5,247 nucleotides of DNA from an uncultured Pseudomonadota bacterium. Lineage in GTDB: Bacteria > Pseudomonadota > Alphaproteobacteria > Rs-D84. Location of the stretch: the NCBI GenBank assembly GCA_947303165.1, contig CAMYXE010000054.1, forward strand, positions 1 to 5,247, written 5' to 3'. The notes below the pieces were generated by a model. The model did no database searches, was not told where the DNA came from, and saw nothing but the letters and a program-made list of their open reading frames with translations. Numbering within the stretch: position 1 is the stretch's first letter; each line of letters opens with the position of its first letter. Shown piece after piece: positions 1 to 5,247 of the stretch. A program made the translations under genes and the position numbers.

Positions 1-30
1 GTGCGGCTTTCTTTGGATTTTAAATAACAT
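1..30 (-). CDS. Possible start of a further gene, cut by the left edge
   Basis: The metallopeptidase-like gene ends in TAATG, so an ATG (28-30) shares one base with the stop. The ten codons that follow (MLFKIQRKPH) stay open to the edge. A one-base TAATG overlap is a common coupling arrangement and would fit the tight packing of this cluster. However, no Shine-Dalgarno precedes it and ten open codons prove little. No function can be given, and the ATG may be chance. Confidence 0.25.
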   Translation of the reverse strand, partial: MLFKIQRKPH

Positions 31-830
31 TATTTATTTTGTGATGCTTTGTAATCATCCATCATCTTTTTAACCGCACCCGGCAAATCAGTTTTTATTG
101 CCTCTGGGGTTATATACGCATTTGCAAATGAATTTTCAAAATCTTTTTGAACTGGTCTTTTTATAAATTCATAGCAAATCAGGTCAACTATGCGTTCTTT
201 TAAATCTTGTGGAACACCATATTCGCGAATTATGGGCATCTCTATCAAAGTATGTACGAATTCATGAAACACCAGGCTAAATATTTTTTCCTTGTCGTCA
301 AACGGATTCTCTGCGCTAAACGAAGGATTGTTTGCCCCAAAGTATATTGATGCAACACCATCTATTGGATAATTATAATAACTGCCATACTCATAAAAAT
401 AAAATATTTCTAACTTTTCTGGTAGTTGTGTATTCCACGATGATAAAAGTGGCACCAAAGATTCATTCGTTTTATTTTGTAATTCAGGTATTACATATTG
501 TTGGAATACGACATCAAAACGATTCAAAGTTTTAACATCATAAATTTCATTTATGAATATATTATGATAATGTTCTATTTCGGTCGGCGTTAACTTTTCT
601 TTGTTGAACATAGATATTATATCTGCATTACCAGGAACAGGGATAAAAGTATCAACCTTGGGATAAAATTGTTTAAGTTCGCTGTAATACATTTTATGAT
701 TGTGTAAAATATTTTCCCATGACTCTTCTGCTGTTAGTGGTCGTGTGGTTATTTCCATTTGTTTAGCTCCATTGTTTTCATTACATGCAGATAAAAATAA
801 TGCACAGATCAAGACAATAAATTTTTTCAT
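30..830 (-). CDS. Predicted lipoprotein with HExxH-x18-E / ExxxD zinc-metallopeptidase motif, family not recognised
   Basis: This 266-residue protein has a lipoprotein signal: MKK, a hydrophobic core, then the lipobox LSAC with C16 as acylation site and Asn at +2. I do not recognise the family. The key feature is VFHEFVH, with H189, E190 and H193 forming HExxH. Exactly 18 residues later comes E212, which starts ERIVD (E212 to D216, an ExxxD). HExxH plus a downstream glutamate in ExxxD is the zinc site of gluzincin peptidases. The region before it is rich in aromatic residues (FYFYEYGSYYNYP, 143-155). The predicted location is periplasmic, anchored to the inner or outer membrane. It starts 12 bases after the nlpD-like stop with its own strong ribosome-binding site, so the two are likely co-expressed. 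Its substrate is unknown; an envelope role is only suggested by its neighbour. Confidence 0.72.
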   Translation of the reverse strand: MKKFIVLICALFLSACNENNGAKQMEITTRPLTAEESWENILHNHKMYYSELKQFYPKVDTFIPVPGNADIISMFNKEKLTPTEIEHYHNIFINEIYDVKTLNRFDVVFQQYVIPELQNKTNESLVPLLSSWNTQLPEKLEIFYFYEYGSYYNYPIDGVASIYFGANNPSFSAENPFDDKEKIFSLVFHEFVHTLIEMPIIREYGVPQDLKERIVDLICYEFIKRPVQKDFENSFANAYITPEAIKTDLPGAVKKMMDDYKASQNK

Positions 831-837
831 TTTATTT

Positions 838-844
838 CCCCTTT
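838..844 (-). promoter_or_regulatory. Ribosome-binding site of the metallopeptidase-like lipoprotein gene
   Basis: AAAGGGG lies on the minus strand 7 bases before the ATG at 828-830 and overlaps the nlpD-like TAA stop. It is the same motif with the same spacing as the lolA site. It supports the start at 830, which also places the signal peptide correctly. Confidence 0.75.
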
Positions 845-2438
845 ATTTTTTCAAATAATTTATCGGGTTATACGCCTTGGTTCCCTTGCGGATTTCAAAG
901 TGTAGTTGTGGTTTTGTCACTTTGCCAGTTTGACCAACCGCGCCGATCTTCTGTCCAACCGTCACACGCGCACCGCGTCGCACGTTCATAGAACTCATGT
1001 GTGCATAAACCGTCATCCACCCGTCTGCATGTTGTATTATTATCAGATTGCCCATGCCGCGAACCTCGTTCCCAGCATACGCAACAACACCATTTTCCGC
1101 CGCCAAAACTGCTGTTCCAGTCGCCACTGATATATTTATACCATCATTATACAGCCCACCAGTCTTGGCGCCATAGTGCGACAAAATCGTTCCACGCACG
1201 GGCCAAGAAAACTTTGATGATGAACGTGCTGCAATTTTTGGTGTTTGATTTTGAGCGGCCTTTTGCGCAGTTTTGGTTTCGGTTTTCTTTGTCTCTGTTT
1301 TCTTGGGGTGCGATGAATGCTTAACTTCTGCTTTCTTGGTATCCGCTTTTTGCTTCACATCGGTTTTAGTTTTTTTATCTGTCGTTACTTTTTTGATTTC
1401 CTGTTTTTTTGCTTTATCCGCCGTTCTTGTAGCCTCCTTGGTTGATACCTTTGCAGGCTTTTCAACTTTTGATTCTGGGGATGCAAGCGTTTTTACATCG
1501 GATGCGCGTACAGGCAAATCTGGAACACGCAATGTTTGTCCAACACTTAACGTAAACGGCGCAGAAAGTTTATTCATTACCGCCAAATCATTAACGGGCA
1601 CAGAATACTTGCGCGACAAAGAATATAATGTATCCCCACGTGCAACAGTCACCGTTTTAACCGGCACCCGCACATCTTTGACTTCAGTTTTCGCTTCTAA
1701 TTTTGGCTCGACTTGTTTGGGTTTTTCTGTGACCTTTGTCACAGGTTTTTCCGCTGTTTTTGCCACTTCCTTTTTTTCTACTGGTTTGGCTTCTGTAACC
1801 TTTTTGGGCTCCGCTGTTTTTTCTGGAACAACTATTTTTTCCGCGCTTTTTTCCACTGGCTTTTCTATTTTTAAAACCTGTCCTATTCGAATCGTATATG
1901 GTTCAGACAAATTGTTTAATTTTGCTATTTCTTGCACTTTCATATTATGTTCATGCGCAATCGCATAAAGTGTATCGCCACGACGCACAACAACCGTTCC
2001 CGCCACCGCGCGTGCCGGAACATTTAATTCTTGCACTTCGTATTCAGGAATTTCCAGCGTATCAACTTCTTCTGGGGCTAAATTATCTGTCACAGTTTTT
2101 GTGTCATTAACTTCTTCTTGGGTGGTATCGGTCTCAACTACTATTATTTCTGATTCTGGTTCTTCGGGTTGCAATACGTAATCATCCATTCCAGCATAAT
2201 TTACATAATCGTCCACACCACTAGAACCATACAATTCTGGCGATGCATATATTCCATAATCCCCCGCCGCGGAATTATAAATATCCGGTTCTGTATTTGG
2301 GTCGGCCAACAGTGCAGGATAACGCGCAGAAATAAAATCCCCGACTGTATCCGGCAACGTACTTATTTTCGGTTGCAAATCACACGCAGCAACAAAACCA
2401 AGTGCCAATAAAGAAAACACCTTAGCAAATTTTCTCAT
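843..2438 (-). CDS. nlpD: NlpD/DipM-like lipoprotein: two LysM domains and a degenerate LytM (M23) domain, probable amidase activator
   Basis: This 531-residue protein starts with a lipoprotein signal (lipobox VAAC, C19, with Asp at +2). An acidic, tyrosine-containing segment runs to about 135. LysM 1 (148-191, RRGDTLYAIA) and LysM 2 (262-305, ARGDTLYSLS) bind peptidoglycan and resemble each other. They are joined by a Lys/Glu/Pro-rich linker, and a second Lys/Thr-rich linker (306-405) leads to the LytM/M23 domain (410-531). That domain has the NlpD look (RGMGNLIIIQH, VYAH, QLHFEIR, NPINYL), but its active site is broken: the expected zinc His is N431, the zinc Asp is N435, and the first His of HxH is Q511. 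H480 and H513 remain. Such domains in E. coli NlpD/EnvC and Caulobacter DipM regulate cell-wall hydrolases, notably amidases, during division rather than cutting. The NlpD symbol is by architecture; DipM is an equal comparison. Confidence 0.85.
   Translation of the reverse strand: MRKFAKVFSLLALGFVAACDLQPKISTLPDTVGDFISARYPALLADPNTEPDIYNSAAGDYGIYASPELYGSSGVDDYVNYAGMDDYVLQPEEPESEIIVVETDTTQEEVNDTKTVTDNLAPEEVDTLEIPEYEVQELNVPARAVAGTVVVRRGDTLYAIAHEHNMKVQEIAKLNNLSEPYTIRIGQVLKIEKPVEKSAEKIVVPEKTAEPKKVTEAKPVEKKEVAKTAEKPVTKVTEKPKQVEPKLEAKTEVKDVRVPVKTVTVARGDTLYSLSRKYSVPVNDLAVMNKLSAPFTLSVGQTLRVPDLPVRASDVKTLASPESKVEKPAKVSTKEATRTADKAKKQEIKKVTTDKKTKTDVKQKADTKKAEVKHSSHPKKTETKKTETKTAQKAAQNQTPKIAARSSSKFSWPVRGTILSHYGAKTGGLYNDGINISVATGTAVLAAENGVVAYAGNEVRGMGNLIIIQHADGWMTVYAHMSSMNVRRGARVTVGQKIGAVGQTGKVTKPQLHFEIRKGTKAYNPINYLKK
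1275..1304 (-). repeat. Tandem 15-base imperfect repeat coding KKTET-KKTET in the linker of the nlpD-like gene
   Basis: Residues 379-388 are two copies of KKTET encoded by near-identical 15-base units (AAGAAAACAGAGACA and AAGAAAACCGAAACC). They sit in a larger Lys/Thr/Glu-rich stretch with many AAA, AAG and ACN codons. This is a flexible, low-complexity spacer that could span the peptidoglycan. Such tracts can vary in length between strains. Confidence 0.5.
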
Positions 2439-2444
2439 GCCAAA

Positions 2445-2453
2445 ATTATATCA
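2445..2453 (-). promoter_or_regulatory. Extended -10 promoter for the nlpD-like gene; predicted leaderless start
   Basis: The minus strand reads TGATATAAT, a full extended -10 element (TG-N-TATAAT). Six bases (TTTGGC) separate the hexamer from the ATG at 2436-2438, so the usual start of transcription falls on the A of the start codon. The -35 region is poor (TTTATT at 2468-2473 with a 17-base spacer), as is common for extended -10 promoters. No purine-rich Shine-Dalgarno precedes this ATG, unlike lolA, tatC and the last lipoprotein gene. The sequence match is direct; leaderless expression is inferred. Confidence 0.6.
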
Positions 2454-2492
2454 CAAAAAACCCATAAAATAAATATATTAGGGCAATTTAAA

Positions 2493-3197
2493 CTATTTTT
2501 TCATAAACCATATGCTGATTTCAAACAGCGCCCACATAGGCAATGCAAGTAATATCTGGGACACTACATCTGGTGGGGTCAAAACAGCCGCCACAATAGC
2601 AATAAATACTATCGCATATCGACGCATCTTTATCATTCTTTCACGTGGCAATACACCAACCCTATTCAATATCACCAAGACCAAAGGCAACTGAAATGCG
2701 ATACCAAATACTTTTAATAATCCAATAGCAAACATAACATAGTCTCGCACATCTGGCATAACTATTGCTGGGACTGGCGCCGCCTCGTTCAATTCTATAA
2801 AAAATCTAAACACTGTCGGAAACAATGCATAAAACGCAAATGCCGCACCGACAAGAAACAACAATGGTGACAGCACAAAAATAGGAATTAAAAAACGACG
2901 TTCATTTTGATGTAACCCCGGTGCAACAAATGCCCAAATTTGATACAATACAAACGGACACGTTAACATAATCGCAACCAATAACGCCAACGACAAATTT
3001 ATCATCAACCCGTCAGTTATTCCCGTATAGAGCAATTGCGCATCATCCCAAACAGCAATCAAAGGCGCAGTCAAAAATTCTTGAACATATGGCGCAACAA
3101 ACCACCCCAAACCGAACATTACAACAAAAAAAACCATCGTCCACAAAATACGATTTCGAAGTTCGGCAAAATGCTGCATCAATGTCATTTTTTTCAT
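2493..3197 (-). CDS. tatC: TatC, core subunit of the twin-arginine translocase
   Basis: This 234-residue polytopic inner-membrane protein has the usual six hydrophobic segments. TatC motifs are present in order: HFAELRNR at 9-16 (E12 matches the conserved N-terminal glutamate), PFVLYQIWAFVAPGL at 81-95 followed by ER at 99-100 (cytoplasmic loop that binds the twin-arginine signal), FGIAFQLP at 164-171, KMRRY at 190-194, and LTPPD at 206-210. It ends soon after the last helix (FEISIWFMKK), so it is shorter than the roughly 258-residue E. coli protein and lacks a long cytoplasmic tail. The ATG overlaps the tatB TGA by 4 bases, and an AAGGA lies 6 bases upstream, so the start is well supported. 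No protein encoded in the window shows a twin-arginine signal. The identification is secure. Confidence 0.95.
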   Translation of the reverse strand: MKKMTLMQHFAELRNRILWTMVFFVVMFGLGWFVAPYVQEFLTAPLIAVWDDAQLLYTGITDGLMINLSLALLVAIMLTCPFVLYQIWAFVAPGLHQNERRFLIPIFVLSPLLFLVGAAFAFYALFPTVFRFFIELNEAAPVPAIVMPDVRDYVMFAIGLLKVFGIAFQLPLVLVILNRVGVLPRERMIKMRRYAIVFIAIVAAVLTPPDVVSQILLALPMWALFEISIWFMKK

Positions 3198-3481
3198 TTT
3201 GTATCCTTGCGTTTTCTACCAGGTTTAACAACTGGCTTCTTAACTGAAAACGCATCCAGCATATCATTTGTTGTTGTATTAACAATATCTGTAATGGGTT
3301 GTTCCAAATCAATTTGCTCTTTAATTTTCTCAGACGCATCTGTAATTTTCCAGATTATAGCCCGAATGAATTTTACCGCGCGCGCCAACGCACGTGCAAC
3401 ATCAGGCCAATAACGCGCTGGTATTACCAAAACCGCGACAAGCAATATAACAATAAATTCTGCCCAACTTATTCCGAACAT
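3194..3481 (-). CDS. tatB: TatB-like subunit of the twin-arginine translocase
   Basis: This 95-residue protein has the TatA/TatB layout. A short periplasmic N-terminus (MFGISWAE) leads to one membrane helix at about 8-21, a hinge, an amphipathic helix at about 27-60, and a polar, basic C-terminal tail ending KPGRKRKDTK. TatB and TatC form the receptor for folded proteins carrying twin-arginine signals. E8 at the start of the helix matches TatB, whereas E. coli TatA has Q there. Adjacency to tatC also supports TatB. The hinge is unusual: PARYWP replaces the common G-P-x-x-L-P, so the usual glycine is a proline (P21) and the next proline is an alanine. The ATG lies 2 bases after the lolA stop with no well-placed Shine-Dalgarno, so translation probably depends on coupling to lolA. 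The alternative is a single TatA/B protein serving both roles. Confidence 0.8.
   Translation of the reverse strand: MFGISWAEFIVILLVAVLVIPARYWPDVARALARAVKFIRAIIWKITDASEKIKEQIDLEQPITDIVNTTTNDMLDAFSVKKPVVKPGRKRKDTK
3204..3208 (-). promoter_or_regulatory. Ribosome-binding site of tatC
   Basis: AAGGA lies on the minus strand 6 bases upstream of the tatC ATG, inside the last codons of tatB. Together with the ATGA overlap it fixes the tatC start. Confidence 0.65.
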
Positions 3482-3483
3482 TT

Positions 3484-4098
3484 TTAATCGTAGAAATCAT
3501 CACCATCACTGGTACTAACAGTCTTATGCCGTTGAATTTGAAAATAATTTTTTCCAAAATTTGTCTTTGTTTTAAGGTTACTAAATGCGACATCTGTTTT
3601 ATTACCAACTGCATCAATAATAGTCCACGCATGCAAAGATACGGGTTTTTTATTAAATACCATAACCATTGTGCCAAGGCCTTCTTGTCCACGCAAATTC
3701 ATCTTTAACGCAAATGTTGTTTTACCAAGCGCTGTGTCTACAACATTAATATCAGAATTTTGTAAATCTATCTTTTTGCGCACCAAAATTCCTGCTGGTG
3801 TACTGGTAAGCGGCACGGTTGTAATCTGGTCTAATGATTTATCATAAAAATACAAATCAGAACCATCCGCCATTAATTGAACCGGCATATTTTTATAATC
3901 TAACCGAACACGTCCTGGCCGTAACATAGAAAAAACACCCTGTTCTTTCTTGCCATTATTTGTCTGAACAAAATCCCCCGTAATCCCAGTTATAGAATTC
4001 AAATATTTTTCCGCACTCAATACCAACGCGCTATCTGTCTTGGCAAATGCACTATCAATGCAAAACAAAGTCAAAAACAAGACAACTAATTTCTTCAT
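3484..4098 (-). CDS. lolA: LolA-family periplasmic outer-membrane lipoprotein carrier
   Basis: This 204-residue protein begins with a Sec signal peptide: MKK, a hydrophobic core, then SAFA with predicted cleavage after A19. The mature part follows the LolA pattern: AEKYLNSI at 29-36, GDFVQ at 41-45, RPGRVRLDY at 60-68, a DLYFYD strand at 81-86, and PLTSTPAGIL at 96-105. R60 probably matches the arginine known to matter in E. coli LolA. LolA takes acylated lipoproteins from the inner-membrane LolCDE complex and carries them across the periplasm. Two predicted lipoproteins encoded downstream are possible clients. The C-terminus is acidic (SDGDDFYD). The start is supported by a strong ribosome-binding site 7 bases upstream and a 4-base overlap with the previous gene. 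No LolB-like gene is visible. A LolA-like protein with a different cargo is the main alternative. Confidence 0.85.
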   Translation of the reverse strand: MKKLVVLFLTLFCIDSAFAKTDSALVLSAEKYLNSITGITGDFVQTNNGKKEQGVFSMLRPGRVRLDYKNMPVQLMADGSDLYFYDKSLDQITTVPLTSTPAGILVRKKIDLQNSDINVVDTALGKTTFALKMNLRGQEGLGTMVMVFNKKPVSLHAWTIIDAVGNKTDVAFSNLKTKTNFGKNYFQIQRHKTVSTSDGDDFYD

Positions 4099-5057
4099 TT
4101 TATAACCCCTTTGAATAATTCCAAAATATGCGCTTTGACATTATCTAATGTATCATTCACAATCGCACCTGCGGCAAATTCATGCCCGCCGCCACCAAGC
4201 GCCACTGCGATTGGTTCAACGGGTTTAAATCGACCACGCAAAGATACCCCTATTCTATTTGGCTTTTGCTCTTTTAACAAAACTATATAGTCAAGTCCAT
4301 GAATTTGCCCCAACAAACCCAAAACCGTTTCTCCACGTCCATCCAGATTTCTATATTGCTTGTTATCAATAACTGCAACGGCTAATTTGTTATGATAGAA
4401 GAATTCTGTATTTGCTACTACTGATGCTTCGGTAATAATTGTTTTACGTGGCTTATTTGCCAAATCGTTTATTACCCTCTGAATATTCACCCCCGCATCT
4501 ACCAAATCCGCAGCAATATTCAATACACGACCTTTTCTTGCATATTTAAACAACCCAGTATCCGTCACAATTGCAAACATCAATAAATCATTCACATTTG
4601 AATCAGATTTCCAATTCGCTGCACGCATAAGTTCATACACAATTTCCCCAGTAGCCGCCGCATGTTCATCATCAATACACAGATTTCCAACCTTGTCATT
4701 ATTAATATGATGATCGATCTCTATAACAAATTTCGCCTTGTCTAAAAATTTCTCTGGTCCACCAATATCACGTCTAATTCCATAATCCAAAACTATTGCA
4801 ACATCGACATCAATGTTATCATCAACACGCGCATAGTAATGCATATTGCGACGAAAAGGAACATTATCCAGGTTATCCGGAACATTACCATCGTAAACAC
4901 ATAACACTTCTTTACCATAATTCAATTCAATTAAATGCCCCAACGCCGCGACAGAACAAAGTGCATCACCATCAGGATTTTTATGTGCAAAAAGCACAAT
5001 CGATTTTGCATTCGATATTTTCTCGTCAAAGATTTTTACCTGTTGTGTCGTAATCAT
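4095..5057 (-). CDS. nrnA: DHH/DHHA1 phosphoesterase, NrnA-like (nanoRNase / pAp phosphatase family)
   Basis: This 320-residue protein has the length and layout of NrnA-type enzymes, which degrade 2-5 nt RNAs and in several species dephosphorylate 3'-phosphoadenosine 5'-phosphate. The N-terminal DHH domain has all the metal-binding motifs: AHKNPDGDA (H25, D29, D31), VLDYG (D91), EIDHH (D115, H116, H117) and VTDTG (D166). The C-terminal DHHA1 domain has VSLRG (R274, the usual substrate-binding arginine) and GGGGHEFAAGA at 288-298. No signal peptide or membrane segment is seen, so it is cytoplasmic. The ATG overlaps the recJ stop by 4 bases. A weak GGAAG lies about 10 bases upstream, and no other start fits better. 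The stop overlaps the lolA ATG by 4 bases. Family membership is firm. Whether it prefers nanoRNA, pAp or a cyclic dinucleotide-derived substrate cannot be read from the sequence. Confidence 0.88.
   Translation of the reverse strand: MITTQQVKIFDEKISNAKSIVLFAHKNPDGDALCSVAALGHLIELNYGKEVLCVYDGNVPDNLDNVPFRRNMHYYARVDDNIDVDVAIVLDYGIRRDIGGPEKFLDKAKFVIEIDHHINNDKVGNLCIDDEHAAATGEIVYELMRAANWKSDSNVNDLLMFAIVTDTGLFKYARKGRVLNIAADLVDAGVNIQRVINDLANKPRKTIITEASVVANTEFFYHNKLAVAVIDNKQYRNLDGRGETVLGLLGQIHGLDYIVLLKEQKPNRIGVSLRGRFKPVEPIAVALGGGGHEFAAGAIVNDTLDNVKAHILELFKGVIK
4106..4112 (-). promoter_or_regulatory. Ribosome-binding site of lolA
   Basis: The minus strand reads AAAGGGG, then TTATAAA, then the lolA ATG, giving a 7-base spacing. 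The site lies inside the end of the nrnA-like coding region. It fixes the lolA start at 4098 and shows that lolA can recruit ribosomes itself, in addition to coupling through the ATGA overlap. Confidence 0.75.
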
Positions 5058-5247
5058 ATCGCAATATCTTCCACTATTAATTGTACATTGGTGCGACCAT
5101 TGTACGAATTCTCTTTAAGACGCCCCAACACCATAATTTTAGTATTTATGTTCGCATCGTCCAGTAAAAAATCACCAATTGGCGTTCCTATTAAATTAAA
5201 CCCGACAAACTCACGACGTGTCCCTGCGGATGTTCTAAAAATGCCAC
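5054..5247 (-). CDS. recJ: RecJ single-strand-specific 5'-3' exonuclease, C-terminal end only (gene continues past the right edge)
   Basis: This open frame runs in from the right edge and ends at a TGA at 5054-5056, giving the last 63 or so residues. The tail includes GFNLIGTPIGDFLL, then KIMVLGRLKENSYNGRTNVQ, then LIVEDIAI. This matches the end of the RecJ C-terminal OB-fold, where family members carry a 'Gr.aFn..gtPLG..L' strand followed by 'G+L..N.w.Gr..vQL.iEDia'. RecJ degrades single-stranded DNA 5' to 3' in recombination and mismatch repair, using a DHH core that lies outside the window. Its stop overlaps the next gene's start by 4 bases (ATGA), so the two are probably co-transcribed and translationally coupled. 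The identification rests only on the tail, but the pattern is distinctive. Another OB-fold protein is possible but less likely. Confidence 0.82.
   Translation of the reverse strand, partial: GIFRTSAGTRREFVGFNLIGTPIGDFLLDDANINTKIMVLGRLKENSYNGRTNVQLIVEDIAI

Noticed and set aside
843..1211. Calling the M23 domain an active peptidoglycan endopeptidase
   Set aside because: Three of the expected metal or catalytic positions are replaced (N431, N435, Q511), so activity is unlikely.
1273..1968. A 231-codon open frame on the plus strand, antisense to the nlpD-like gene
   Set aside because: It is a shadow of the Lys/Thr/Glu-rich codons of the real gene, giving a biased Ser/Phe/Val/Thr composition with no recognisable domain, and it lies opposite clear LysM and linker coding sequence.
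2400..2438. Twin-arginine signal on the nlpD-like protein, given the adjacent tat genes
   Set aside because: The N-terminus is MRKFAK with no RR pair and ends in a lipobox, so it is a normal Sec lipoprotein signal.
2455..2486. Possible rho-independent terminator after tatC (CCC...GGG followed by six T on the minus strand)
   Set aside because: Only three G-C pairs (plus one possible G-U) can form, around a long AT-rich loop with mismatches. The T run is more simply part of the spacer of the extended -10 promoter.
3043..3339. A 98-codon minus-strand frame overlapping the end of tatB and the start of tatC
   Set aside because: It is a third-frame shadow; both overlapped genes have convincing motifs and start signals.
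3036..3413. A 125-codon plus-strand frame across the tatB-tatC junction
   Set aside because: It lies opposite two clearly identified Tat genes, has no domain or ribosome-binding site, and is explained as a chance open frame.
3499..3504. GGTGAT as a Shine-Dalgarno for tatB
   Set aside because: It lies about 17 bases from the ATG, well beyond the normal 5-10 base spacing.
3402..3692. A 96-codon minus-strand frame overlapping lolA and tatB
   Set aside because: It is out of frame with both real genes over most of their lengths, and its translation shows no family pattern.

Overview
The window is a dense gene cluster read entirely from the minus strand, so transcription runs from high to low coordinates. 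Gene order is recJ (3' end only), a DHH/DHHA1 NrnA-like phosphoesterase, lolA, tatB, tatC, an NlpD/DipM-like LysM-LysM-LytM lipoprotein, a lipoprotein with a zinc-metallopeptidase motif, and possibly the first codons of another gene at the left edge. The longest gap between genes is 54 bases. Three junctions are ATGA overlaps, one gap is 2 bases and one is 12. No RNA gene, mobile element or CRISPR array is visible.

The DNA is AT-rich. The proteins look Gram-negative: two lipoproteins, a LolA carrier and a Tat translocase. The RecJ tail, the LolA RPGR motif and TatC segments such as FQLP resemble alphaproteobacterial homologues. A compact, low-GC alphaproteobacterium (host-associated, gut or endosymbiont-like) is the best guess. 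This is inference from remembered family patterns, not from a search.

Right part (4095-5247): two DHH-superfamily nucleic-acid enzymes, RecJ and the NrnA-like protein, overlap by 4 bases. Middle (2493-4098): envelope export genes, with lolA (periplasmic lipoprotein carrier) followed by tatB and tatC (twin-arginine translocase). No tatA is present here. Left part (30-2438): two predicted lipoproteins. The larger has a LytM domain that has lost most of its metal and catalytic residues, as in amidase activators. The smaller has HExxH-x18-E plus ExxxD, a gluzincin-type arrangement.

The left part has its own apparent promoter. An extended -10 box (TGATATAAT) lies exactly far enough upstream of the nlpD-like ATG for transcription to begin on the start codon, and that gene has no Shine-Dalgarno sequence, so its mRNA may be leaderless. 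The less ordinary points are this promoter, the unusual TatB hinge, the doubly degenerate LytM site behind a Cys-Asp lipobox, the unnamed metallopeptidase lipoprotein and the recJ-nrnA pairing. I see no clearly new multi-gene system.
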